DNA of 64,000 bases from Haberlea rhodopensis (lineage: Eukaryota > Streptophyta > Magnoliopsida > Lamiales > Gesneriaceae): positions 9,019,235-9,083,234 of the forward strand of contig CAJQUN010000004.1 in assembly GCA_907163345.1 (NCBI GenBank), in the 5' to 3' direction. Below the pieces are notes generated by a model that searched no databases, was not told where the DNA came from, and saw only the letters and a program-made list of their open reading frames with translations. The stretch's first letter is position 1; each line of letters starts with the position of its first letter. A program made the translations under genes and the position numbers. Below, piece after piece: positions 36,101 to 47,839 of the stretch.

Positions 36101-39100
36101 CTTTCAATTTTATCAATGATTGGCTTCTTAATAATGATTTTGATGCCCGATTTCTCTTGTACCCATGGTTTTCTTAGAAACAGCTTCATTAATTGCTGTG
36201 GCATCATTTACTCACTCAGCATAAGAATCTCCTGATTGAGAGTTACATCAGTTACTAGAATAGCTGGAAGCTGAAATCAAATGTCTTTCCATGTAATGTC
36301 CTATCACCATTTGTAGCTTGCTTCTTCTTACAGGCATGAATTACATTTCAGACAGTTGAGAAAAGGCCAAGAGAAATGATGCTAAGGCGTGAGTTTGCTA
36401 ATGCCGTGGGGTATCTTAACCAGATTTTTACAGAAGAAATCATCTCAAATTTATCCACTGGGACTTTCACAAGTTTGCGAAGAGGTATATGTGTATTCCT
36501 ATCGTATGTACCACATGGCATCTCTCTTCTCTGCTGACTATGTTGTTTTCTATATTTTTCCAGCAAGTCTGCCAATGTGTTGGCAGTTTTGGGTGGTGTT
36601 GCAAGTGAAGCACTTGATTTAACAGGATTTTATTACAGTGGAAAGCCTTTGGTTACAAAGAGAAAGGCTGTCCAACTTTCTAGAACTAGCACGGGGAGGT
36701 ATTATTTCGTAGTCTTTAATAATCGGTGATTTTCACATTGTAAGGCCTTTACAAACCAGTGTCCTATTTTTTTCTATGTGGATAATCTGAGCAATGTTCT
36801 TGCTTTGATTTTATTATTGATCTCCTACCTTTGGTTTTTAAATTATGGTTTAGCATTTCATCCAGGAATTACAGCAGCTGAACCATTGTTTTTTAGCTTT
36901 TTTCAATGAAAAAATTTGTTTATATGTGATGCATGAGACACCAAATATGGAAGAGCAAAAACGAACCCCAAACTTATGAGTCATCAGCTAAGTGGCTTGG
37001 ATCCGTATGCACAACGAAATTCTCCAGCGACACATGGGAATGTCCACCATCAAGCTCATATTTCTTTGAACAGTAATAGGTAGCAGAACGCCAAAAGATT
37101 GACTATCTCAATGGGTTGAATGCTAGAAACAATGAGAAAAATGATTAGCAGATGACAGGTTCAAGTGCAAGGATTGCTGGGAAGTCAAAAGCAAGCATTC
37201 GATGCTGGAAAAAGATGGGAATTGGGCTAACTTAGATAGCATTTTGTGATGTGCACTAATCGGTGTCAATAGCCCTCTCCCTTTGACATATGCTCTGTGG
37301 GTCTTTTAATTCTCAAGGCACAAAATCTTATTACTTAGTTGTTGGGCTTATGCAGTGAAGTTGATCAATGTTAAATGAAATAAGTCAAGTCTAAGTGTCT
37401 TTCTAATATCATTGTGATGGTTTTGTTAAAATCTTGGGTTTCTGCATTTTATTGTTTTTTATTTCCTAGGTGTATGCATGTATGCTGCCTACCTGCCTTT
37501 TCTATATATTTTTTATTGTTGTGGACAAGGGAACATGTATTTTTTTTATGCAATGACAAATTTTCTTCCATATTTTTGTTTATTTTATAATGCATTTCAT
37601 GGATAACCCACAATCAAGATTGTAGAACTTCCCACGTGTAATAATAATTGACTTTCATCTAGACATGACTGCTTAACTTAAATATATCCTGTTGTGACGA
37701 TTAAATTTTTTTTCTTGGTTAGTTTACTTTCATTTTTTAACTCGACCATCATGCATTTTGCTTCAGTTTCTTCATCTGACTAGGAGGGGAGGGATGGCAC
37801 AACCCTTTATGTTATCTCTAAGTTTTTGTGCAACACTAGTACGTCTTTTGCAGGGAGTCTTCTCTTAGAGACTTAAGAGCCACATCTGGAGATCTTTCAA
37901 GGATTAGCATCAGCGCCGATTCTTTGACATCATTGATCAAACAAGCCAGGGAGTCTGAAAGTAGCCAACAGAGTAGGAAAGAGACTAATGGCTATGAAGG
38001 ATCACATTATCAGAGTGGAGTTCTGCGGACAAACTGCATTGACTGCTTGGATCGTACAAATGTTGCCCAATATGCTTATGGCTTAGCGGCTTTAGGTCGC
38101 CAACTTCATGCATTGGGCATGACTGACAATCAAAAACTTGATGCTGATAGTAGCATTGCCGCTGCTCTCATGGATATGTACCAGAGCATGGGTGATGCCT
38201 TGGCGCAGCAATATGGTGGCTCGGCAGCTCACAACATTGTATACCTTCCTGTTGAAAGCCAAATTATTTGAACAATTTAGTTGCTATTTCTGCACCTTGT
38301 GATTGTAAAAAATTTGATTGAATGGTGTTTTTCTTACAAAATATAGGTGTTCACAGAGAGGCAGGGGAAATGGAAAGCTACAAATCAGTCTAGGGAGTTT
38401 CTGAAATCTATAAAGCGATATTACAGCAATGCTTACACAGACGGTGAAAAGCAGGATGCAATAAATTTGTAAGTCAAGCTCCTTCTACATCTTTGAGCTG
38501 CCTTTATTTTGAAGGAACTTTCAACTGTAGAACTCTTGAGAGGTCTCTTGTGGAGTCTTGGTGCTACTTTTTTAGAGCTTACCTAAGTTGTGGAATTTCT
38601 TTATCTGAATCTAGTTCTCTGCTTTGTCTTGTTTCTAAGTGTCAATAAATATCAATGAATCAGCCTAAATTAGAGAAGATTTATTGATATCCTTGATAAT
38701 ATTTGATTTGTATAAATTAGGAAAGATAAGATTGTTAGCCTAAATTAAGAGAGATTTTGATATTGTTTGTTTTCTATTTAAACTGTACAATTGTATCATT
38801 GTTTGATAAGGAATAAAATTATTCACTTCTCATTCTTGTGTTTGCTCATTATGGCTGCTACCCTAATTCACAAACACAAAGTTAACATGGTATCAGAGCT
38901 GTAGGTTTTATTCATCCTATACCTCTGTTCCTCTTTGTTTTCTAGTCGATCAATTTCCAATTGTTCCACTGTTTTTTTGTTGTTTCCGCTGTGCTATACG
39001 CTTTATCGTTTTTTTTCCTCTTTTCGCTGTGCACTATCGTGATTATTTGTTGGGTCGTGAATTTCGTTTCTCCGTCCCTCACTGTTTCGTGCATCACTTC

Positions 39101-42100
39101 GGTCCCTCTTTCATCATAACTTGTGAATTTCAAAATAGCTATGGTAGGCGCAACCTCCTCAGGATCTGGATCAGCTATCAGCGGCAGTGAGACACCATCT
39201 TCAGATGGTGGAATTCCTTCTAATTCACATCTGCCCATTACTGATAATTCAATCCATTTTATAGTTCATAAATTCAATGGCAAGAATTATCTTGAATGGG
39301 CTCAATCCATGCGATTGATGCTTGATGGAAAAGGAAAATTGGGATATGTGAATGGTGAAGCCAAGCCACCTAAATCTAGTGATCCGACGTACAAAACTTG
39401 GCGATCGGAAAACTCACTTGTAACGGCCTGGCTCATCAACTCAATGAATCCCGAAATTGGGAAGCCATTCATGTTTCTTCCCACAGCCCGTGACGTATGG
39501 GAAGCAATTCGAGAAACCTATTCAGACATGGAGAACCATTCTCAATTGTTTGAACTAAACAATCGTATGTGGCGTCTTCTACAGGGTAATCGCAATGTTA
39601 CTACTTATTACAATGAAATGTTGACTATGTGGCAGGAACTTGATTTATTTGAAGAGGAAGAATGGGAGAATGCTAATGACAGTATCCGGTACAAGAAGAA
39701 AATTGACAGAAGCAGGGTATTTGTGTTTCTTGCCGGATTAAATAAAGACCTTGATGACGTACGAGGAAGGTTACTTGGGAGATACCCATTACCATCCATT
39801 CGAGAAGTATTCTCAGAAGTACGTCGAGAGGAAGCCCGACGGCAAGTGCTGTTACGAGGATCTGAAGGAAAAGAGACCACAGACTGTGAGGGATCTGCCC
39901 TTGTCTCAAAAAGGGTTAATTTTGATGGAGAGAGGCCAAAAAATCTGGTGTGACACATGTAATAAACCTTGGCATACTGAGAAAACATGCTGGAAAATTC
40001 ATGGGAAGCCTGAAAACCATAAAAAGAAACCTGGCAGCAACTCAAAAAATGGTAGTGGCGGTGTTCGGGCCCTTCAAACAAGTAGTATCATTTCTGGACA
40101 GCAACCATCTTCCTCAGAATCCATCCCTTTCACAAAGGATCAACTAGAACTTCTGTGCAAAATGTTTAAACCTCACTCAGATGGAAATACCAACCCTTCG
40201 TGCTCTGTTGCCCAGACAGGTATAACACTTATTGCATCTATTGCACGCACACACACTATTGGTTCCTGGATATTAGATTCGGGAGCCACAGACCATATGA
40301 CAGGTGTATCGCAGTCCTTTTCTTCCTACATACCCTGTGCAGGACATCAAAAGGTTAAAATTGCCAATGGCTCATTTGCCTCCATTGCCAGCAAAGGAAC
40401 TGTTTGTGTCTCTGCTTCCCTTGTTCTTAAAGATGTTTTACATGTTCCACATTTATCCTATAATCTTCTCTCCGTTAGTAAACTAACGGCTGATCTTAAC
40501 TGTCGTGTTGTTTTCTTGTCCTCTCATTGTGAGTTTCAGGATTTAGCCTCGGGGAAGATGATTGGCAATGCTGAGCAGGACAAGGGTCTCTATTTTCTCA
40601 CTGCTGGATCACTCTGCGGCAATCAAGCCCTACAAACCTGTTTAAACTCTATATCTACATCACCTGATAATGAGATTATGTTATGGCATTTTCGTTTAGG
40701 ACATCCAAATTTTCAATATTTGAAACAATTGTTACCTCAGTTATTTTTGAATAAAATTTCATCTATATTTCGATGTGAATCCTGTGAATTAGCCAAACAT
40801 CATCGCTCTGTGTTCCCTTCTCATTCTTATAAAATATCAGCACCCTTTACCCTAATACATAGTGATGTGTGGGGTCCTTTTAGAGTGTTAACTGTCTCTG
40901 GAAAAAGATGGTTTGTGACATTTATTGATGATCACACTAGAATGACTTGGACCTTTCTTTTGAAAAACAAATCGGATGCTGGAACTATGTTTAAAAGTTT
41001 TTATCACATGATCGAAACTCAATTTCAAACACAGATTAAGATTTTTCGCAGTGATAATGGGAAAGAATATTTCAACAACTTGCTAGGTGATTTCTTCTCT
41101 GGGAAGGGGATTATTCATCAAACTTCTTGCCCTCACACTCCGCAACAAAATGGCGTAGCTGAACGAAAAAATAAACATCTCCTTGAAGTTGCAAGGGCCA
41201 TTAGTTTTCAAATGAAGGTTCCAAAATATCTTTGGGGAGATGCCGTTTTAACCGCTACGTATTTACTTAATAGATTACCTACCAGGATTTTAAATTTTCA
41301 GTCACCTACCAAGATTTTTCAAAATTCTTTCCCACACTCACGGCTAATTACGGGTGTCCCTCTCAAAATAGTTGGAAGTATTGTCTTTGTTCATAATCAT
41401 AACCCACAACGTTCTAAACTTGATTATCGCTCCTTAAAATGCATTTTTGTTGGGTACCCTGCAAATCAGAAAGGGTATAAATGTTTTGATCCTGTGACTC
41501 AAAAGTATTTTGTTTCTATGGATATAACATTTTTTGAGGGTCAGTCTTACTCCCACACTCATCTTCAGGGGGAGACAAGTAAGGAAGATGATTGCCTCAA
41601 TGAGTTAGACTTGTTCTTTCCATCATTTATGGAAAATGACCTCACTCCAGAACATATGCCATCTCAAATTGAAAAAAATCAAAATAGTGATGTAACTGAG
41701 AAGAGTTGCAATCGGTTCAAAGGTCTTGTTTACAGAAAGAGAGATCTGGCACAGAAAAAAGGAGATGATGTCCCTCAACAAAACCAAGAATCTGATCAAG
41801 GGCAAAATCATGGAACTCATGATAATCACACCCAAGGTATGCCGGATTTAACTTCTTCCAGTCAATTGGACCTTCTATTGCCTTAAGAAAAGGAACCCGA
41901 TCATGCACACAACACCCACTTTCAAACTTTATATCTTATGAAAGTTTATCTCCGTCCTACTCTGCCTTTGTTTCACAACTTGATAATACCATACATGATG
42001 CTCTAATGATACCTGCGTGGAAAGAGGTGATTCTTGAGGAAATGAGAGCTCTCGAGAAAAATTCTACTTGGAAGAAGGTTGACTTACCTCATGGAAAATC

Positions 42101-45100
42101 TACAGTTGGATGTAAGTGGGTGTTCAACATAAAATATAACTCAAATGGCTCATTGGAAAGATATAAGGCTCGACTGGTTGCCAAAGGGTTTACCCAAACG
42201 TATGGTGTGGACTATTCTGAAACTTTTTCCCCTGTGGCTAAATTAAATACAGTTCGAGTCTTATTATCTGTTGCTGCCAACCTCGATTGGCCCCTTAATC
42301 AACTAGATGTGAAAAATGTGTTTCTAAATGGTGAGCTAGAAGAAGAAGTCTACATGGACGCACCTCCAGGTTTCTCTTATCAGTTTGGATCAAAAGTGTG
42401 TAAACTGAATAAATCTCTGTATGGACTGAAGCAATCACCTAGAGCATGGTTCGAGAGGTTCACTAAATTTGTCAAGAGTCAAGGTTACAATCAAGGACAA
42501 TCAGATCACACTATATTCACAAAAACATCTAAGGGAGATAAGATTTCTGTCCTAATTGTATATGTTGATGACATAATCTTAACTGGAAATGATGCAGGAG
42601 AGATGAGCAAATTGAAGGAGAATCTAGCCAAGGAATTTGAGATCAAAGACTTGGGTCAGCTAAAATACTTCCTTGGAATGGAGGTAGCAAGATCTAGGAA
42701 AGGGATTATGGTGTCACAAAGAAAATACATTCTTGACCTCTTAAAAGAAACTGGAATGAGTGGATGTAGGCCATCAGACACTCCAGTGGAAATGAACGTT
42801 AAACTGGGAGATATAAAAGATGGGAAGCGAGTAAACTCAGGTAGATATCAAAGGCTTGTTGGGAAACTAATCTATCTATCTCACACCCGACCAGATATTG
42901 CTTTTGCTGTTAGCCTAGTGAGTCAATTCATGCATTCTCCATGTAAAGAACACCTTGAGGCTGTGAACCGAATCCTCAGATACCTCAAGGGGACACCTGG
43001 AAAAGGACTTCTCTTTACGAAAAATGAGAAAAGAGACGTCGAAGTATATACAAATGCAGACTGGGCAGGCTCTGTTACTGATCGAAGATCTACCTCGGGG
43101 TATTGTACTTACGTATGGGGCAACTTGGTAACTTGGAGAAGCAAAAAACAAAGCGTTGTGGCAAGAAGCAGTGCAGAAGCCGAGTTTAGATCAATGGCTC
43201 AAGGTGTATGTGAGATTCTTTGGTTAAAAAGAGTTCTAGCTGAACTGAAAGGGGTCATCAGTCTTCCTATGAAGTTGTATTGTGATAACAAAGCAGCCAT
43301 CAGCATTGTTCATAATCCAGTTCTGCATGATAGAGCAAAACACATTGAAATTGATAAACATTTCATAAAAGAGGAACTGGAAGAAGGAGTAATCTGTACT
43401 CTATTTGTTCCTACTACTTTACAGGTTGCTGATATACTAACCAAGGGCCTTGCTAGACAAATCTTTGAGGCACAAGTTGACAAGTTGGGCATGATAGATA
43501 TTTTCGCACCAACTTGAGGGGAGTGTGAATAAATATCAATGAATCAGCCTAAATTAGATAAGATTTATTGATATCCTTGATAATATTTGATTTGTATAAA
43601 TTACGAAAGATAAGATTGTTAGCCTAATTAAGAGAGATTTTGATATTGTTTGTTATCTATTTAAACTGTACAATTGTATCATTGTTTGATAAGGAATAAA
43701 ATTATTCACTTCTCATTCTTGTGTTTGCTCATTATGGCTGCTACCCTAATTCACAAACACAAAGTTAACACTAAGTCTGGTTAACGATCTGTGCAGGTTT
43801 TTGGGTTATTTTCAACCGCAAGAAGGAAAACCTTCCCTTTGGGAATTGGATTCAGATTATTATCTTCATGTTTCGGGAATTTTAGACGATCTCATGCCTG
43901 AAAGGTATAGTCCAAGTAGTTACAGATGCATAATGGCTATTTTTCGTGCTAAACTAGGAGGCCCAGACGTAAATGTAATTTATCTGAAATGTCAAATTAT
44001 ATTTTTCTTCTTGTGTTCGTTCTTCTGAATTTTGTTCTGTAACTAATCTTAATCATATGTTGGAATCCAAGTTGTGATTAATACCACATACAGGAAAAAA
44101 GTGAAAGAAGGGATGATGAAAATTGTGCTTTGATGATTTCTGTTTCCTATGCAGAAAGTTTAATTTAAAATTTTAACTTCTTCACGACTTTCTCAGTTTT
44201 CAATATATATTTTTTTGTTCAACGAACGAAGTGATTCAAAGATTTTTGTACAACAGGCAAAGGGATACAGAGATTGTTGGCCACTGATTGTTGCATGAAA
44301 TGCTTCTTATATAATTCTGAGCTAATTCAAATGATCTTATTCAGTCAATTGGATGTTTTATGAAACATTTTTTCTTTGCCTAAAATGTTCCTAACTAGCT
44401 TTATTAAATTGATTTTATCCCGACAAAGGCGCATTTGCAAAAATTAGTGAGTAACGCTAAAAATATTGCATGGTCATGAAAGCTTAAACATTTTAATTGG
44501 TAACAGATCAATTACAATACCTTCACAGTTTCCTTTTTCCATGTGATCTGTGCTTTGATATATCTTCTGGTGATGTTAAGTGATAGTCCTTCAGAAGATG
44601 TTAAACCTTTGAGAGCCACAATTCCGCTGACCCCAATTCCAGCTTGCCGTGAGGACTTCTCACGTGTGAAGTTGACGTCATTTGATAAACTGATGGAGAG
44701 AACATGCAGTTCAATCAAGAATGTACGACTCTGTAGTGAACTAGATCACAAATCAGGAAGCTTTGGTGTGGCGCCCGATGCTGCGTAAGTATCTTCTTGA
44801 ACTAAAAACAAATAATTTTTGGATAATTTTTTCATGGATATCCACTGTATGCAGAACTATGAGGTGATATGTCTTTTGACCTTTGGAGGAAATTTACTAA
44901 CTGGAACTTCAATGTTTTTGACGTGCTCCATTTCACTTGATTGTGTGGTAATAATAAGCTGTGGTTCCATGTATTAGATGGAGACCTAGAAAGTGATATG
45001 GGTACTGTATCACCCATTTTTATTTTGAAAATTCTGAAACACAATACATTACATATTATTAAATTGATCTGTAGCATTTAATGTATACTTTGAGAGTTGG

Positions 45101-46643
45101 AGATAGTGATCACAGATATAGCAAATGGACACAAAGTGTATGCTATCCCTGGAATACCTATATCTTTTCTTGCACATATCAAATGACATAGTCATTGAAA
45201 CAGCATCTCTTTGGATGTACAACTTACTTCCACTCATTTTGCTCCAAGAGGCCTTTTGGTTTTGGGAGCTACATTTTTTTTTCTTCTGAATATCTGCTGT
45301 TGTAAATAAAGGAATCTTCTTATGACATTGGCACCCTCCGCTGATTTTCTTTTTAGATTATTACTATTGATATATAACTTCTTCTGTTTATCAGATGGGC
45401 TGGTCAATTGAGTGAAGTCACATACAAATAGGCATGCCGCTTAATTTAGGGTCTTATTGGGATATCAATAATAATTTTTAGTGAGTTTATCTCTGTATGG
45501 TTTACTGATATTTGCTAGTTCTCCAAGAACTCGTGAAAATCGAAACTTTGATGTATGAGATTGATTTAGCTTAATATCATATAAATTTACATTTCCAAAT
45601 GCTATACTCAGTGATCCTTGTTAAAGAATTATTTCTACGTATTATTCTCTGTTTCACCTTTAGACTACGGAAGAATGATTTGGAATTGTGTTTAGTTTGG
45701 TACTTATGCATCTGCCTTTTGTGGAAGATACATTTCACTCTTGTTTACTATTGAACTCACAAATGACCAAAAGGTATTCGTTGCAGTGAAATACAGCTCA
45801 AAAGTCCAAACTGGCTTTTTGGCCAGAGAAAATACGATGATAGTAGCTCTGCACCAAAGATGGCATCACATCAATTTGTAAATGGGGGAGCTCATGATGA
45901 TAAAAAAGATGGACTGCGCGATTTTAATCTATTTTCTCCTGTTGTTGAGAGTAACGAAGAAGATGTTTTCCAACGGTAATCCCTCGTATTTGCTTTCATT
46001 ATTTTTCTTTCCATATTCATTTCTTAGTGTAGTGCCTACTCGGTTAAGAAACCCTTTTTTTATATTTATAGATATTTAGCAATGACTACGGTGGATAAGA
46101 CCAGTGGATGGTATGGCGGTACATTGTTGGGTGATCAAGATGAAAACAGTGAGATTTATCGGCACTATGCCAAACTTATTCAGGTATAAACACTGCATCC
46201 TTCATCTGTTAATTCGTCGTGTGCATGGACGGAGGGTTTGGACAATTATGGATGCTATTTTTTAGTTAAACCATGTTACTATATGAGCATGATCAAGGTC
46301 GGGGAATCATTATTTTTTACCATGTACTGTGTTTTATGCATTCATTTTCATACGTTTTTTATCTGTATCATCTGGAGTTCATTGAACCTTTCAGGTACCT
46401 GCAGGGGAACCCTTTCGGAACGATCTTGAAAAAGAAAAATATTACACCGATCTTCTTAGTGTGAACATGGTTGACTGCATAGAAGATACTGCTGTTGAGA
46501 CAGAAATGGAAGTCGCTGTCAAGGAGTATGACCAAGCTGGTGCTGATCTCGGGATTTTCCCCAGGTCATATAACACTCTTGCTGTAGATCCGAGCCAGCT
46601 AACAAGATGGATTATCGGTGAAGAACGGTTGCTCAAGCTTTAG
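27165..46643 (+). CDS. SAC1: SAC-domain phosphoinositide phosphatase (plant SAC1-5 group, SAC1-like), with frame break
   Basis: Dephosphorylates phosphoinositides such as PI(3,5)P2 on endomembranes; the plant SAC1-5 group is related to yeast Fig4. Sixteen exons, all GT-AG: 27165-27320, 28167-28371, 28494-28659, 29198-29417, 29912-29988, 30507-30694, 30814-30911, 36352-36484, 36564-36698, 37854-38238, 38347-38468, 43797-43904, 44581-44784, 45787-45975, 46072-46183, 46395-46643. Seen: N-terminal LEKFRLYETRARFYLIGSGR, RRQIGCICGHAIYGIDESQ, FAGTRYLKRGVNDHGRVAND, RGSIPLFWSQEASRFSPKPD, TVEKRPREMMLRREFANAVG, and the catalytic RTNCIDCLDRTN with CX5RT. Exon 8 is one base short near 36438, so the ORF shifts and stops in exon 9 before the catalytic motif. 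All later exons keep phase. Counting the missing base, length would be about 915 residues, near Arabidopsis SAC1 (about 912, from memory). Introns 7 and 11 carry copia elements. Confidence 0.9.
29780..29850 (+). repeat. possible 3' tail of an RTE-type LINE or related SINE
   Basis: CCGACCCACTTAGTTGGATA, then AATGCTTGAATGTTGTTG, resembles the common plant 'CCACTTAGTGGGATAAGGCTTGTTGTTG' tail of non-LTR elements. Nothing upstream could be tied to a LINE ORF. It lies in SAC1 intron 4. Confidence 0.35.
31256..31460 (-). repeat. 3' LTR of the intron-7 copia element
   Basis: 205 bp with TG...CA ends; the purine tract lies next to it at 31461-31475 on the minus strand. Confidence 0.9.
31597..35826 (-). 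pseudogene. copia gag-pol, multiply broken
   Basis: Reading down from 35826: gag start MEKHDSSSSTDDVLS, with the core LDGKNYLQWAQSVKIVICGR; an in-frame stop at about 35429; zinc knuckle CEFCHYTGHTKENC near 35.0 kb. The protease motif is degraded (DLGALIT instead of DSGATDH, near 34.69 kb), followed by a frame change. Pre-integrase ends LGHPRFVYLKHLF; integrase has HSDVWGPSKV and FIDDHTRVTWVYLL, then stops at about 33.98 and 33.5 kb. Reverse transcriptase has ARLVARGFTQTFGIDYNETF, a deletion near 32.65 kb, then KSLYGLKQSPRAWYDRF and YVDDIIITGDD. RNase H has FTDADWAGSIDDRRST and is broken near 31.84 kb; the last piece ends at about 31597. Confidence 0.9.
35861..36059 (-). repeat. 5' LTR of the intron-7 copia element
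   Basis: 199 bp, the partner of 31256-31460. The primer-binding site starts immediately inside it, at 35860 going down. Confidence 0.9.
38640..38887 (+). repeat. 5' LTR of the intron-11 copia element
   Basis: Begins TGTCAATAAAT and ends AAAGTTAACA. AAGGAATAAAATT near its 3' third could serve as a polyadenylation signal. Confidence 0.95.
39141..43517 (+). pseudogene. copia gag-pol polyprotein with two 1-base frame breaks
   Basis: From ATG 39141, frame 0 encodes gag (FNGKNYLEWAQSMRLMLDGK, then SEVRREEARRQVLL). Near an A6 run at about 39940 the frame moves by one base and continues with zinc knuckle CDTCNKPWHTEKTC, protease LDSGATDHMTG, pre-integrase LWHFRLGHPNFQYL and CESCELAKHH, then integrase HSDVWGPF, FIDDHTRMTWTFL, FRSDNGKEYF and PQQNGVAERKN. 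Near 41872 one base appears missing (LDLLLP-stop against the following ALRKGT frame), which returns to frame 0 for reverse transcriptase (KSLYGLKQSPRAWFERF, YVDDIILTGND) and RNase H to the stop at 43517. The two shifts cancel, so the span is a multiple of three (1459 codons). The RNase H motif reads TNADWAGS, with Asn (codon 43053-43055) where Asp is usual. Confidence 0.92.
43524..43770 (+). repeat. 3' LTR of the intron-11 copia element
   Basis: Begins TGTGAATAAAT and ends AAAGTTAACA. Its end is 26 bases from the acceptor of SAC1 exon 12. Confidence 0.95.
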
Positions 46644-46855
46644 ATGTCAAGACAGCGTTGCAAGCACTTAAAAAATTAGACATCATTGGCACACTAGCCA
46701 CAGTAGAACAGCAACATGGTGGTAGTTTCTTCTGTCCCGATGGGTGCAGTTTTGAAGGCCTTTCTGATATGCAAATCGTGCCATGTACCTTAAAAGATCC
46801 TGAGAGGAGGCCATATGAAAAGGTGACGATTTACAATTATTTTTTCGTCTGTGAA
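46619..46855 (+). other. unassigned coding-like ORF overlapping the SAC1 stop
   Basis: In another frame than SAC1, after a TGA at about 46617, the reading VAQALDVKTALQALKKLDII, GTLATVEQQHGGSFFCPDGC, SFEGLSDMQIVPCTLKDPER and RPYEK continues to about 46821. There AAG|GTGACG could be a splice donor; the frame then runs to 46858. Amino-acid make-up is protein-like and unlike the AT-rich flanks. I do not recognise the family. It may be an alternative C-terminal part of SAC1, the start of another gene, or a captured fragment. Confidence 0.3.
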
Positions 46856-46858
46856 TGA

Positions 46859-47839
46859 AAACGTTAATCTAGCTATTGGATTAAGTAAAAGGTGAAAAGA
46901 CCATTCCATCCGACACTGTAACGTGAAAATATTTCGAGGGTTAGTATCTTAGTATGTCCCAAGTTGATGGGAGATTGTTAAAAATTTTAAAATATTTGAC
47001 TGACTTCATATCACATCCTATATTTACACGATTGTTATGCTAATATAATATTTTTGTTAACTGCTCCGTTTCTTTTATTTGACTGAAATGCACAATTTCT
47101 AGAAGTTCAACTAGACATGTGAAAACGGATTGAGCCGGAAAGAGAAGCAAACTAACCATGGATCCAGGATGTGTTCGAGTTGACCCTTTAAGCATAAGTC
47201 TGGCCCAACCTGCAACAAGGGGTTCAAATTATGGGCCCCATCTGTTTTACGTTTATAAAAAAATAATTTTAAATACCCGATTTTGTTTTTATTTTTCAGT
47301 TAATTAATATGTATTTGATTGCACGTTTCTACTATAAAATTATTTTTCATGCGATAATAATGACATAATTCAAATTCAATGCATGTTTCTTGAAATAAGT
47401 CAGTACAGAGCATTTTGGAAAGAAAAAAAAGTGTTAAACTTTCAGTTAATTGGGGTTTTAAGTGCTAAAAATATAAGAATGAAGTTTTTATTATAGGAAA
47501 ATAAATCTGTAGGATGTTGGAAAATAATACTATGTTTAAAGGCTTTTCAAGAATTGTTTCATTTTAAATTATTGAATTTAATAGATTAAAAATATTGTTT
47601 CCTGGAGTGAGTGGAATCTAATAACTGAAGCAATAATACATACCAGCCCACGATGCCCACACCACATAACAATACAAACCTGGACTCCTCTCTTTACTCC
47701 GGCCTTTGTATCGATTGGCGCATTTTTCATCCGGCCCATAGGACACGCAACACAAGTAATTCATTCGAATCCCAGTTGCTGCCTATACCAAATTAAACTC
47801 TGAAGGAACAAAGTAGAGCTTTGAACACATACAAAGTAA
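46859..47839. other. intergenic spacer
   Basis: AT-rich DNA without a supported gene between the SAC1 3' region and the CDKAL1-type gene. CCATGGATCCAG and other unremarkable words occur; no repeat structure stands out. Confidence 0.5.

Larger units (their letters stand above)
38640..43770 (+). mobile_element. Ty1/copia retrotransposon, nearly intact, sense in SAC1 intron 11
   Basis: 5131 bp. LTRs at 38640-38887 (248 bp) and 43524-43770 (247 bp) differ by four substitutions and one indel. A perfect 5-bp target duplication CTAAG flanks it (38635-38639 and 43771-43775). The primer-binding site TGGTATCAGAGCTG starts at 38888, right after the 5' LTR. The polypurine tract TTGAGGGGAG (43514-43523) abuts the 3' LTR. 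Few LTR differences mean recent insertion compared with the other copia elements here. Transcription is in the same direction as SAC1, so its LTR promoter and terminator could affect the host transcript. Confidence 0.97.

Noticed and set aside
39608..40081. 157-codon minus-strand ORF
   Set aside because: Antisense to copia gag; no domain of its own.
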